A stretch of 64,000 nt of DNA from NCBI GenBank assembly GCA_030549495.1, contig JAUIRK010000463.1:1-64000 (forward strand). The letters are read 5' to 3'. The translations under genes were made by a program, and so were the position numbers. Below the pieces are notes generated by a model that worked only from the letters and a program-made list of their open reading frames with translations, was not told where the DNA came from and did no database searches. Position 1 is the first letter of the stretch. The number at the start of each line of letters is the position of its first letter. This document shows, in pieces, positions 36,090 to 47,640 of the stretch. This DNA is from Nectonema munidae. Its lineage: Eukaryota; Nematomorpha; Nectonematoida; Nectonematidae.

Positions 36090-36282
36090 CGTTTAGGAAG
36101 TCATTAGCAAAATGGAAAACCTGATCAGACATTTCAGTGTCAAGCCTTTCTTTGTTGTCATCGAGAGTTTTCCTTCTTTGAAGTAACTTTTCTTTGTGAA
36201 CTTCTGAGGTAGAAGACTTTATCACATCGCTTTTGACGAAAAAACTTTTGAATGAGTTCTTTGCCTTTTCTTCAGTTACTTT
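36090..36282 (-). CDS. CHAF1A: CHAF1A exon with a PCNA-binding-like motif
   Basis: 193 nt; acceptor TTCATTTAG, donor AAACG/GTATTT. 64 codons starting in phase 0 and ending with one base. Near the start is KAKNSFKSFF, which corresponds to the non-canonical PIP box of vertebrate p150 (KAEITRFF), where Lys replaces the usual Gln. This motif would link CAF-1 to PCNA at replication forks. The remainder is basic and helical and poorly conserved. Confidence 0.88.
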
Positions 36283-36341
36283 CTAAATGAATATTTGCAA
36301 ACTATTTACTAAGTAGTTGAAAATTTTATGCGTGAAAATAC

Positions 36342-36531
36342 TTTGGCTTTTTGTTTGACTTCCAACTTTAATTTTTTATTATTTTGCAAGAGAATTTTTT
36401 CATTTTTTACCCTTTCTTTCTCAACCTTTTCTTCATATCTAAGGAACCTTGCTTTGAGAATTTCATTTTTGTTAATCTCTTTTAATCTTTTAAGCTCTTC
36501 TTTCTTTTGAAGTAACAGTGCTTTTTCTTCG
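36342..36531 (-). CDS. CHAF1A: CHAF1A exon: KER coiled-coil
   Basis: 190 nt; acceptor TATTTAAG/C, donor GCCAAA/GTATTT. Almost entirely Lys, Glu and Arg with Leu spacing: EEKALLLQKKEELKRLKE, then KARFLRYEEKVEKERVK, then KLKLEVKQKAK. This is the KER region of p150, a long charged helix reported to bind DNA. It is much shorter (about 63 residues) than in vertebrates. One leading base completes AG/C from the first coding exon. Confidence 0.88.
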
Positions 36532-36605
36532 CTTAAATATATTTGAAGTACCATAAAGTTACAATTAACAATAAACTAATCACTATTTTGGTTTTTTAGT
36601 TTCTT

Positions 36606-36940
36606 ACAGGGACGCACATCCTCAAAATTATTTGGGGGGAGGGAGGTTTTTTTTACAATTTTCAAATTTACTGGTCTGGAAATACCACGGGAGACCAAAT
36701 ATTCAAGCAATCCTTTAAAATAGAGTGTATTCAGCGCATACCTAAATTTATAAGACTACTTTATATTTTTTTTAAAAATTGATGAAATTTAAATACTATA
36801 CTTCTAGGGAAAATATTTTAATTAAATTTGCATATCGCATATACACTAGTTTAAAAAAAATCTAAAATTATTGGCGGGGGGGGGGGGGAGGGAGGGGTGC
36901 GAATGGTCTTTTCATTTGAAAATAAAGTAGTCTATCAGAC
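36606..36940 (-). repeat. Dispersed repeat D, copy 2, inverted
   Basis: Reverse-complement partner of 33815-34127. It contains a long G run near 36875. The two copies flank three CHAF1A exons (34862-36531) in opposite orientation. Confidence 0.85.
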
Positions 36941-36999
36941 ACACAACAGAAATTGATGAAAGGATATTTGATTGATAGAGAAAACAAATAACTGAAGGT

Positions 37000-37860
37000 T
37001 TGAGAGTTTATTATGAGTTAATGTAGTCTGAAGGAAAAGAGTCTACTAGACACACTGCGATGTTTATATGAAAAAAATGTGATGGATTCAGGAGAGTACA
37101 TCCTTGAAATTATTGGAGGGGCGGACTTTCAAGCGTCTTCCAAAAAAGACAACACATTTTTCTGAATTCCTACTCCTCTCTTGTCTATTCTATTTCATTC
37201 TTAATTAAGCTTAATGCAAACTTTAACCCCCGCCATATTAAGCTTAATATCAACAATGAATGAGGACTTATATAGATGCGCACCATCTCCAAATTATGTG
37301 TAGAAAAGGGGTAAAGATATCAATTAACAATAAAAAAATTGGAAATTTTATTGAATGAAAAAAATCATTTATTAATTTTCAGTTGTTCCATTTCTTCTTC
37401 CTAAAAAATAAAAAAATGTTTTATTGAGAAAAAATAAATAAAAAAACACATCCAAATTAGATAACTTTTCTGAGATAATTTCTATCAAAAATGTAAAACA
37501 GAACTAAAGTTAGAAAACTTGGTATTAGATTTTTTTCATTCTTTTTAGTGTATAGAATATGTGTAAGTTAGACTCTCAAAAAAGGGTATAAAATAAAGAT
37601 AAAATTGTGCAAAACAATAAATTAAGATTGCATTACTTCATTTTTCTCAGTATCATTCAAAAATAGTTTAAAAGCTAAATTGGTGCAAGCTACAAAAATC
37701 CACAAAAAGTAAAATAACTTTTAACATTTTGCAATGATTTACCTTTTATAATAACTTTTAAAGGAAAAAGTTTATCAGAAAAAGTTATAGAGCTTCAACA
37801 AAGACTAAATTTTTTAGAGCATAACTTAGGTTTTTTGAAAACTAATTTGACGTATCCCCT
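37000..37860 (-). other. CHAF1A first long intron, unannotated part
   Basis: AT-rich intronic sequence. A short acceptor-preceded tract at 37347-37400 (minus) is discussed among the rejected items. No repeat family recognised. Confidence 0.5.
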
Positions 37861-37867
37861 ACAGCAT

Positions 37868-38035
37868 ACTCTATGGGTGGCATGACAGGTTGGTTGAGAT
37901 GATGGACTCAGCACGGAAGCTTCTGGATTTGATTCCTCATCGATACCAATTTGTTCATACTTTGACATAAGCGAAACATCAGTGCGTTGTCAATGAAAAC
38001 ACACCCAAGATACCTTTACCTTACCTTTTACTCAA
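37868..38035 (+). mobile_element. SINE, probably tRNA-derived
   Basis: GGCATGACAGGTTGGTTGAG (box A-like) then GGATTTGATTCCTCATCG (box B-like), then TTTGTTCATACTTTGACATA, TCAATGAAAACACACCCAAG and a (TACCTT)n tail. The same order is seen in the copy at 26290-26445. Lies antisense in a CHAF1A intron. Confidence 0.7.
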
Positions 38036-39579
38036 AATTGGAAAATTTGCTACATAATTAACATAAGAGAGAAAGGAGACAAAATAAATAATAAAGCAAT
38101 TTTCACTATTTTAAAATGAAACTGTGTTTTCAGAATAATTTCAAAATTTATTTGATTTGAGCACTTTATTATATATTTTGACGTTTTTATAAGCAGCAAA
38201 AGCAATGGTTGAAGTAGCTAACCCAGAGTGATTTGGTAACGATTGTATTTTTTACATTTTGTAAGGAATCATAGTATGCAAAAAATGGTAGTTTAATCAC
38301 TTTTCATAAAATTATTTAAGTCTAAGAACACAAAATGATAAAAAAAAACTATTTAAACTAACATAAATCATAAAAATCATAGTATATGATAACAAGAAAA
38401 TCATTGCGTTTATTTGACTATTTTGTCTAAAAATAATATTCTGACAGCAGATCAAGTACATTTTTAACAACTGAAACATTTTGTCGCGATATTATATTTT
38501 TATTATAATAATCAACAAATTTTCTTAAAAAAAAGATTTAATTAATTATGTACAGTGTTACTTACAAAATTTAACAATCGAACATTATAAAAAATATCTC
38601 TGCTCAAATATTAAACAAATAGAGCATTTTTGCTTTTAAACTGAATAGCTAGTCAAAATATTCATTCCCAAATAGCTATTGAAAAAAAATTTCTTGACTT
38701 GAAAAAATTAAAGTTTTCAAATATTACAAAATGTAACAAACGTACTTATAAAGAAAGTGACCTTTGTTGGAAAAAATTTTTAACGCGAGTCTGACAATTT
38801 CATTGATATAAAATTGTATGGATTGAAAACTATTTTTCTCTCATTTAAAAACAAACAAATTTTCATTTTTACAAAATGTTTGGTGTATTGATGGAACTAA
38901 ATTATTACCAAAAATCTGTGATTAATTTGAATAGCTAAACTTTAGTATCATGAAAAAAGGTTTTGAAAATATTGAACTTATATTCCGCTAAAAACTAATT
39001 TCTAATGAGATAAAATAAAATTATTTTTAATTTAATTCTAAATACAAATTAGAGAGAGAAAAGAGCAGAAATGAGAGGGAAAGATTGAATGAGAAAGAGA
39101 GCTTGAGTGATTGAGTTTTAGCAGAGAAAGCGGAAGAGAAAAACAGAGAAGGAGACAGAAAGAGAATTCACTGTGACAGAAGATGAGAAAAATCTGGTGG
39201 ATCATCAACATGTGTTTGCTCAAAAATACTACAACGCCCTTTGAGACACTGTGATAAACATTGCTTACTTATTGTGTGCATATTGAAACAATGGATTATT
39301 ATTATTTTATAGCTCCTCGGTTTCTTATCAGCTAGTTGGTTAGTTTAACAATACGTTTTACTATTTGAAAGTTTTGGTACACATTGCGCTCTTAGTAAGA
39401 AAAAGCCGGTGCAAATAAAAGAATATATGAGAGACAATATCAGAAAACATAGTTTACAATAAACATAAAATAAATGTTAAATTAACAAGGTATAGTTTGG
39501 CTAGGAAAATGTGAGAACAAAATTAATCATAGGTAATTTATATTTAAGAACACTTTTAGAAATAAAAATATTAATTTAC
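38036..39579 (-). other. CHAF1A first long intron, remainder
   Basis: AT-rich. A purine-rich AGAGAG/GAAAG tract at 39049-39175 yields spurious open frames. Nothing else seen. Confidence 0.5.
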
Positions 39580-39681
39580 CTGTTGGTGATTTTATCCTTC
39601 TTAATTCTAGTTTTTTTTGGCTGCTCTTTGACTAGATTCTTTATACCATCTATCTTGATGGGATTAACACCTTCAGACATT
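39580..39681 (-). CDS. CHAF1A: CHAF1A first coding exon with start codon
   Basis: ATG at 39680, one base after TTTTTTTCATAG, which may be an acceptor following a 5' untranslated exon. 33 codons plus AG: MSEGVNPIKIDGIKNLVKEQ then PKKTRIKKDKITN. Donor AACAG/GTAAAT; AG plus C from 36531 gives Ser, in frame with the KER region. Total assembled protein is about 540 residues plus one missing exon, against about 950 in vertebrates; the difference is mainly in the N-terminal half. The N-terminal PIP box of vertebrate p150 is not evident. Confidence 0.8.
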
Positions 39682-39689
39682 CTATGAAA

Positions 39690-41457
39690 AAAAATCGTAT
39701 TCATTATGAAAAAGAATAGCAGTTTATTAAAAAAGATATATAAACTAAAAGTTTAGGAAACAAGACTCCTTTGAAAAACATTAAAATTAATGAAATTTGT
39801 ACGCCATAGCAAGCTGGTAGATGGGAGCATTAATTAGAGGAAGCACAAAGGACTCTCCATAGAGCACTTTTTTAGGTAATTTTTTTGATCATTTTTATGA
39901 TTAGGATAAAAATATATAAAATGTTTAGTATACAGCCACACTCCAGCTAGAGCTAAGTTGGGACATTATCTAAAAAAAATTACTTTACTCAAAAAAAAAT
40001 TAAAGTTACTCAATAAGCAGTTTTAATGAAAGAAAAAATTGCTGTAAAATGCTAAGTTCATCTCCATATTTCTTTTTGAATCAAACCTAAAGTATCAATC
40101 TTTTCGTTCTCCAACAATAATATCAAGAAAATTTTGGCCAAAACTTTGTAAATTAGTACTTTGTTGATCTAATAAAATTATATTAAATTTTTCACTATTA
40201 TTAAAACTTAAAAAAAGATTTTTTTCCGTAAACTGTTTGAAAATTAGTAGGGTTAATAAAATGTTTATTTTATTTTTTATTTTAAAATAAAAAAACACAC
40301 AATATAAATTTGATTACTTTTTTCAAATAAATAAATATCAAATTATTCTGATCTTTGATCGATGTTTTCATGTACGCATTCATCAAACAAAAATGTTTTA
40401 AGATTTTTGAAATTAAATAATTTTACAGGGGTAGAAAAGCATCATGTATGAGGTTGAAACATTATTAGTGCTTAAAATATAAAAATTCTTATAGTGTTTT
40501 AAGGTGAACAACACAGGTTAAGCTTGCCAAAACATGTTCTGCAAAAGAATAAGAAATAATAATCAAAAATAATTAGAATAAATATTTTTAGATAAAAAAA
40601 ACTACACAGGCATAGCATACAATTCGAGTACACCTTTTTTCAAATAAATACAACATATATGTGCCGAATTCTGTATTCTATGAAAAAATATTCGTTCGAA
40701 CTTAGACTGGATTGGAAATTGATAGACCGGTTTTATCTATGCCCACGGAGTGTTCTGCAATAAACGAATGTATATAAGTGTAAAAGTATACTCGTAAATT
40801 GGTTCATCCTCAATAATAAGTTGGATCTAGACTAGCAGTTAGTCTTGATAGTGATAACAACTTACTATTGTAGTAGAGACGTACGCACACCCCGATAGGT
40901 TCCCTGATTATTAAATTCTTTAACGACATTTAAGAAAAAAGAATTAAGTTTAGCTAGATTTGAATAAAAATAAAGAAAAGGGAAAACTAGAATATACATA
41001 TAGATAAAAAAAATACATGGAAATTTTATTCAAAAAATTAGTTTAAGATAAATAAGATTACATTTGTTTAACATTTTAAACTTTTTTATTTAAAAAATAC
41101 TTAGTTCGAAAGTGAGTGGGGCAGTAATATAAACTTGGAGCTTACAAGAACAAGAAGCGGGACACAAAGAATGGTTATGCTTAAATGAGGGTATATTTAT
41201 AAAGAAATTATTCATTCTCCTACTATTCTGGCAACGCGATTGTTTAAAACTGAATTTTGTTTAAATTACAAGATTCAACGACTAGAGTCGGTGCTAGAAG
41301 TTTTAAAAGAGCAGAAGTCATAATATTAAGAAAAACAGAAGTCAGAATCGAAAAAAGAAATTTTGATTTTCCATTCATAAAATTAAAATATTGAGTCATG
41401 ATTTTAATTGTTTCTCTTTTTTATCCTCAAATTTATGATGCGGTATTATTAACTTAT
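39690..41457. other. AT-rich intergenic stretch upstream of CHAF1A
   Basis: Should contain the CHAF1A promoter and any 5' untranslated exon, but no promoter element was convincing. No gene recognised. Confidence 0.4.
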
Positions 41458-41680
41458 TTAAATGTTAAATTTATCAGTTGACCATAGATTATTTATAATG
41501 GAAAATATCCTTTCAACTTTAGCTGTACTTTCTGGAAGGCAAATATATTCAACATCACAAAAACTTTGGAAACTTAAAAGCTTTTTCTCAGTTTCTTCAA
41601 AAACTTTTCTTCATCTATCAGTTACAGAAACGTTTGCTTTATTCCATATTTTAATATACTCTTTAATTTATTTATTTATT
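41458..41680 (-). pseudogene. hAT transposase C-terminal remnant
   Basis: Minus-strand reading gives SFQSFCDVEYICLPESTAKV then ERIFSIINNLWSTDKFNI, matching the hAT dimerisation motif (LPxSTAxxERxFS). A stop interrupts the frame just upstream. It is a different hAT family from the two larger elements. No ends found. Confidence 0.75.
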
Positions 41681-42575
41681 AATAACAAAAAGCAGTATAT
41701 TCAAAAAATTCCTTCAAATGCTAAATGCATGGTAAAAATGGGATTTTCCCGTCTAAAAGTGTACGTATGATCAGCCCACGTAACACTAAATAATATTGAA
41801 ACTACTCAATCAACGATTTCAAAAATTGCTGATATATTTCGCCTAAATTTATATAATTCGATCGTCCATTTTATTTAAAAAACATTTTCATAGTTGTTTA
41901 GTTTTAAAATTCAGATAGTCTATTAATGACGTAAATCATTTTTAAAAAATGTTATGTTTATAAAATATTTTTAATTATCACCTGTGATGTATATATTCAA
42001 TATAAAAATTATATGTATACAATTAGAAAAATTGAATTTAAAATTATCAAACCTAAAAAATTTGGCAAAATAGACTGCAAAAAATAAAATTAAAATTTTC
42101 CAAAATATCAAAATAATTTTTTTGATATTAATTTGTCTAATTATTATTTTAAATATATAAATTAGACCGTAATTTTATTTTGCTTCATGAAGGTCAAAAT
42201 ATTATCCTATCTAGGGATATTAATATCAATTATTTTAACTCACAAAGGCTCAGAATTTAAATTTGTCAAATTTATTCTAGAGAATAATCTCTATCCAGCC
42301 ATATTTATTGGATTAGACTTTCTTAAAACGAAATTTTTTTAAATATTCTTATATAATAACATCGACATTATTCCTTTAATTAATATTATATTGATTTTCA
42401 ACACAGTTCACTTTATTAGTAAAAAAATTACAACAATTTAAAACAGAAAAATTAATATATAAAAGAAGAATTGCCTAAAAGTTCTAATAACATGAAAAAA
42501 TAAACTATCTTGTAATTCTTTAATAAATTTTCCTCAAGTGTTTCAACTTCAAAAGATCCTTTTCGCTTCTCCTGG
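41681..42575. other. AT-rich intergenic stretch
   Basis: Nothing recognised; very low GC. Confidence 0.4.
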
Positions 42576-42579
42576 TTAA

Positions 42580-42602
42580 CCCATTAAGTTCCAATGTTTG
42601 TA
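42580..42602 (+). mobile_element. Left end of a family C TTAA element at the edge of a satellite
   Basis: TTAA (42576-42579) followed by CCCATTAAGTTCCAATGTTT, close to the family C start CCCATTTACGACCAATGTTC. The 245 bp array begins directly after it, and no right end follows. Confidence 0.5.
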
Positions 42603-45375
42603 ATTCAATGGATAAAAACGCTCTTGTGTATATAGGAAATTTAACATTGATAATGATAACATATAGATGGATTATATAAGTATGTTGTGTTTGAATAAAC
42701 TTGTTATATTGTTAAGATGTGTTGAGATTATTAGAAGTAGGGATGATGTATCAGAAATGATATTTTATTTTGGTATGTTGTGTGATAATAATTTGAAAGA
42801 ATAGGCTTTTATAATGGAGGAAGTATGAATTGAGCTCGCGTGTATATAGACAAATTCAATGGATAAAAACGCTCGTGTATAATATAGGAAATTGAACATA
42901 TATGGATTATATAAGTATGTTGTGTTTGAATAAACTTGTTATATTGTTAAGATTATTAGAAGCAGATATGAAGTATCAGAAATTATATTTTATTTTGGTA
43001 TGTTGTGTGGTAATAATTTGAAAGAATAGGCTTTTATAATGGAGGGAAGACCCTATGTATGAATTGAGCTCGCGTGTATATAGATAAATTCAATTGATAA
43101 AAACGCTCGTTTATATATAGGAAATTAAACATATAGATGGATTATATAAGTATGTTGTGTTTGAATAAACTTGTTATATTGTTAAAATGTGTTGAGATTA
43201 TTAGAAGTAGGTATGATGTATCAGAAATGATATTTTATTTTGGTATGTTGTGTGATAATAATTTGAAAGAATACGCTTTTATAATGGAGGGAGGACGTTA
43301 TGTATGAATTGAGCTCGCGTGTATATAGACAAATTCAATGGATAAAAACGCTCGTGTGTATATAGGAAATTTAAAATTGATAATGATAACATATGGATGT
43401 ATTATATAAGTATGATGTGTTTGAATAAACTTGTTATATTGTTAAGATGTGTTGAGATTATTAGAAGCAGGTATCATGTATCATAAATGATATTTTATTT
43501 TGGTATGTTGTGTGGTAATAATTTGAAAGAATAGGCTTTTATAATAGAGGATGTATGAAATGAGCTCGCGTAAATTCAATGGATAAAAACGCTCATGTAT
43601 AATATAGGAAATTAAACATAGATGGATTATATAAGTATGATATGTTTGAATAAACTTGTTATATTGTTAAGATTATTAGAAGTAGGTATGATGTATCAGA
43701 AATGATATTTAAATTTGGTATGTTAGTGATAATAATTTGAAAGAATAGGCTTTTATATTGGAGGGAGGACGCAATGTATGAATTGAGCTCGCGTGTATAT
43801 AGACAAATTCAATGGATAAAAACGCTTTTGTGTATATAGGAAATTTAACATTGATAATCATAACATATAGATGGATTATATAAGTATGTTGTGTTTGAAT
43901 AAACTTGTTATATTGTTAAGATGTGTTGAGATTATTAGAAGTAGGGATGATGTATCAGAAATGATATTTTATTTTGGTATGTTGTGTGATAATAATTTGA
44001 AAGAATAGGCTTTTATAATGGAGGAAGTATGAATTGAGCTCGTGTGTATATAGACAAATTCAATGGATAAAAACGCTCGTGTATAATATAGGAAATTGAA
44101 CATATATGGATTATATAAGTATGTTGTGTTTGAATAAACTTGTTATATTGTTAAGATTATTAGAAGCAGATATGAAGTATCAGAAATTATATTTTATTTT
44201 GGTATGTTGTGTGGTAATAATTTGAAAGAATAGGCTTTTATAATGGAGGGAAGACCCTATGTATGAATTGAGCTCGCGTGTATATAGATAAATTCAATTG
44301 ATAAAAACGCTCGTTTATATATAGGAAATTAAACATATAGATGGATTATATAAGTATGTTGTGTTTGAATAAACTTGTTATATTGTTAAAATGTGTTGAG
44401 ATTATTAGAAGTAGGTATGATGTATCAGAAATGATCTTTTATTTTGGTATGTTGTGTGATAATAATTTCAAAGAATAGGCTTTTATAATGGAGGGAGGAC
44501 GTTATGTATGAATTGAGCTCGCGTGTATATAGACAAATTCAATGGATAAAAACGCTCGTGTGTATATAGGAAATTTAACATTGATAATGATAACATATAG
44601 ATGGATTATATAAGTATGTTGTGTTTGAAAAAACTTGTTATATTGTTAAGATGTGTTGAGATTATTAAAAACAGGCATGATGTATCAGAAATGATATTTT
44701 ATTTTGGTATGTTGTGTGGTAATAATTTGAAAGAATAGGCTTTTATAATGGAGGGAGGACGCTATGTATGAATTGAGCTCGCGTGTATATAGATAGAGAA
44801 ATTCAATGGATAAAAACGCTCGTGTATATTTAGGAAATTAAACATATAGATGGATTATATAAGTATGATGTGTTTGAATAAACTTGTTATAATGTGTTGA
44901 GATTATTTGAAGTAGGTATGATGTATCAGAAATGATATTTTATTTTGGTATGTTGTGTGATAATAATTTGAAAGAATAAGCTTTTATAATGGAGGGAGGA
45001 CGCTATGTATGAATTGAGCTCGCGTGTATATAGACAAATTCAAAGGATAAAAACGCTCGTGTGTATATAGGAAATTTAACATTGATAATGATAACATATA
45101 GATGGATTATATAAGTATTATGTGTTTGAATAAACTTGTTATATTGTTAAGATGTGTTGTGATTATTAGAAGTAGGTATGCTGTATCAGAAATGATATTT
45201 TATTTTGGTATGTTGTGTGGTAATAATTTGAAAGAATAGGCTTTTATAATGGAGGGAGGACGCTATGTATAAATTGAGCTCGCGTGTATATAGACAAATT
45301 CAATGGATAAAAACGCTCGTGTGTATATAGGAAATTTAACATTGATAATGATAACATATGTATGAATTGAGTTCA
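42603..45375 (+). repeat. Satellite array of about 245 bp units with higher-order structure
   Basis: Eleven copies of the anchor GAGCTCGCG (one variant GAGCTCGTG) at 42832, 43066, 43311, 43562, 43785, 44036, 44270, 44515, 44775, 45016 and 45276. Spacing 223-260 bp. Units 1, 2 and 3 match units 6, 7 and 8 at exactly 1204 bp offset, including private variants such as GCAGATATGAAGTATC, so a five-unit block was duplicated recently. Units have no coding capacity. Confidence 0.96.
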
Positions 45376-45500
45376 TAAGTCCTCCTTAGCGAACAAAACC
45401 AACCCTATTAGTGCTGGGCAAAATTTGTCCGCTCAAGTGCTGGGTGGGGGGGGGGGGGAGTAAAGTGCCCCCCCCCTATTTTTCTCAGATATTAATAAGT
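45376..45500 (+). other. Junction between two arrays
   Basis: Contains AAGTCCTCCTTAGCGAACAA, the core of the 62 bp unit found again 4 kb away at 49440-50035, followed by G and C runs. It looks like a leftover unit at the boundary of the 245 and 150 bp arrays. Confidence 0.65.
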
Positions 45501-47000
45501 TTTTATAAATATTTTTAATGTTACATATATATTTCAACTATGCTGAATTCAGTGGTGATGTCCACTTTTTATCAAAATCAATCAAACCTGTCAAAAAATT
45601 GATTTATATTTGACAGCTCATCTCAAAAAGGGAATTTTTATTTAAAAAATTATATAAAGTTTTTTACGCATGTATACCCATTTTCAAATATGCTGAATTC
45701 AGTGGTGATATTCATTTTTTATGAAAATTAATCAAACTTGTCAAAAAATTGATCTAAATATGACAGCTCATCTCAAAAAGGAACTTTTTATCTAAATAAG
45801 TATATAAAATTTTGTACACATGTATACCCATTTTCAAATATGCTGAATTCAGTGGCGATATTTATTTTTTATGAAAATCAATCAAACCTGTCAAAAAATT
45901 GATCTTAATGTGACAGCTCATCTCAAAAAGGAACTTTTTATCTAAATAAGTATATAAAGTTTTTTACACATGTATACCCATTTTCAAATATGCTGAATCC
46001 AATGGTGATATTCATTTTTTATGAAAATCAATCAAACCTGACAAAAAATTGATCTAAATGTGACAGCTCATCTCAAAAAGGAACTTTTTATCTAAATAAG
46101 TATATAAAGTTTTTTACACATGTATACCCATTTTCAAATATGCTGAATCCAGTAGTGATATTCATTTTTTATGAAAATCAATCAAACCTGTCAAAAATTA
46201 ATCTAAATGTGACAGCTTATCTCAAAAAGGAACTTATCTAAATAATTATATAAAGTTTTTTTACACATTTATACCCATTTTCAAATATGGTGAATTCAGT
46301 GGTGATAATCATTTTTTATGAAAATCAATCAAACTGTCAAAAAATTGATCTAAATGTGACAGCTCATCTCAAAAAAGAAACTTTTTATCTAAATAATTAT
46401 ATGTTTTTTACACATATACACCCATTTTCTAGGATGCTGATTTAAGCGGTGATATTCATTTTTTTTATAAAAATAAATTAAAGTTATCAAAGCATTGATT
46501 TATATATGACAGCTCATCTAAAAAAGAAACTTTTTATCTAAGTAATAATATAAAGTTTTTTACACATATATACCCATTTTTAAGCATGCGTAATTCAGTG
46601 GTGATATTCATTTTTTTATAAAAATTAATCAAAACTGTCAAAAAATTGATTTATCGCAAAAAGAAAGGATCAGGCACGATTTTTTGAATTAGAGAATTAC
46701 GTTTAATAGAAAGTATAAGGAGGTGATGAAGTTTACCGTGTTTGGCATTTTACACACATATACCCATTTTCAAGTAGGCTGTGTTTACTGGTTATATTCC
46801 TTTTTTTTTATAAATATTAGTCAAACCTGACAAAATAATTTAAATATGACAGCCCATGTCAAAATTAAAATTTTTATTCTTTTAAAGTTTTTTATACGTT
46901 TCAAGTATGCAGAATTTAATGGTGATGTTCATTTTTTTATGAAATCAATAAAACCTGTCAAAAAATCGATTAAACCTGTAAATCAATGTCAAATATATAA
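45501..47000 (+). repeat. Satellite array of 150 bp units
   Basis: The anchor TGCTGAATTC or TGCTGAATCC occurs at 45541, 45691, 45841, 45991 and 46141 with exact 150 bp spacing, then in decayed units near 46288, 46435, 46587, 46767 and 46910. Each unit also has AATCAATCAAACCTGTCAAA and TGACAGCTCATCTCAAAAAG. Divergence rises to the right. An insertion at about 46665-46745 resembles 54080-54180 in reverse. Confidence 0.95.
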
Positions 47001-47640
47001 ACATAAAAATAACTTCTACTTGCAGTATTTCTCTGGTAATTATTTTCTTAATTTATTTAATAAACCAACTTTAGGTGTTTAATTCACTCAAAAAATTTCA
47101 TTCTACAGTAACTTATGTAACTCGATAGGACCTCCATCTTTTTGGCTACAAATTCGTTATCGGCTCATAGTCTCTACGTCATATTATAATTTACAGTATG
47201 TAATTTTGGTATTCATTCTATGATGACCCTTTCTTGGTAGCTCTTTTTTCATTAGAAATTTATATTCTTCAATGTGTGTTCAAAAATTTTTTTATAAGGA
47301 TAAAATTACTTTTTTCCTCTCTCAAAGCATTCTGATTAAAGAATCTTCTTGATGATATTAGACTTTTTTTATCAGTATCGTGTATTTTATTATCAGGCCT
47401 GAATATTTGTCAACCAATCTCATTTCAAAGGATTTTTTCTGATGAATCATCATTCGTGATGTTGATTGTTCAATTAGAAAAAGTGGTCAACATTCTTCAT
47501 CTAAAAAATTATCTCTTTGACACAAAAGGAAAAAGATGGACAAATTCAATTTATCAAGCTTCCAGATATTTTAAAACCATAAATGCCAAACCTGAGTCCA
47601 AAAATGAAATCAGCATCTTCCATTTGGCATAAAAACAGAT
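47001..47640. other. Unique-looking spacer between arrays
   Basis: No gene or repeat recognised. Confidence 0.4.

Noticed and set aside
37347-37400. Possible small CHAF1A exon reading EEEMEQLKINK
   Set aside because: It has an acceptor-like start, but it meets a stop within 12 codons or fewer and has no donor. Exon 39580 joins 36531 in frame without it.
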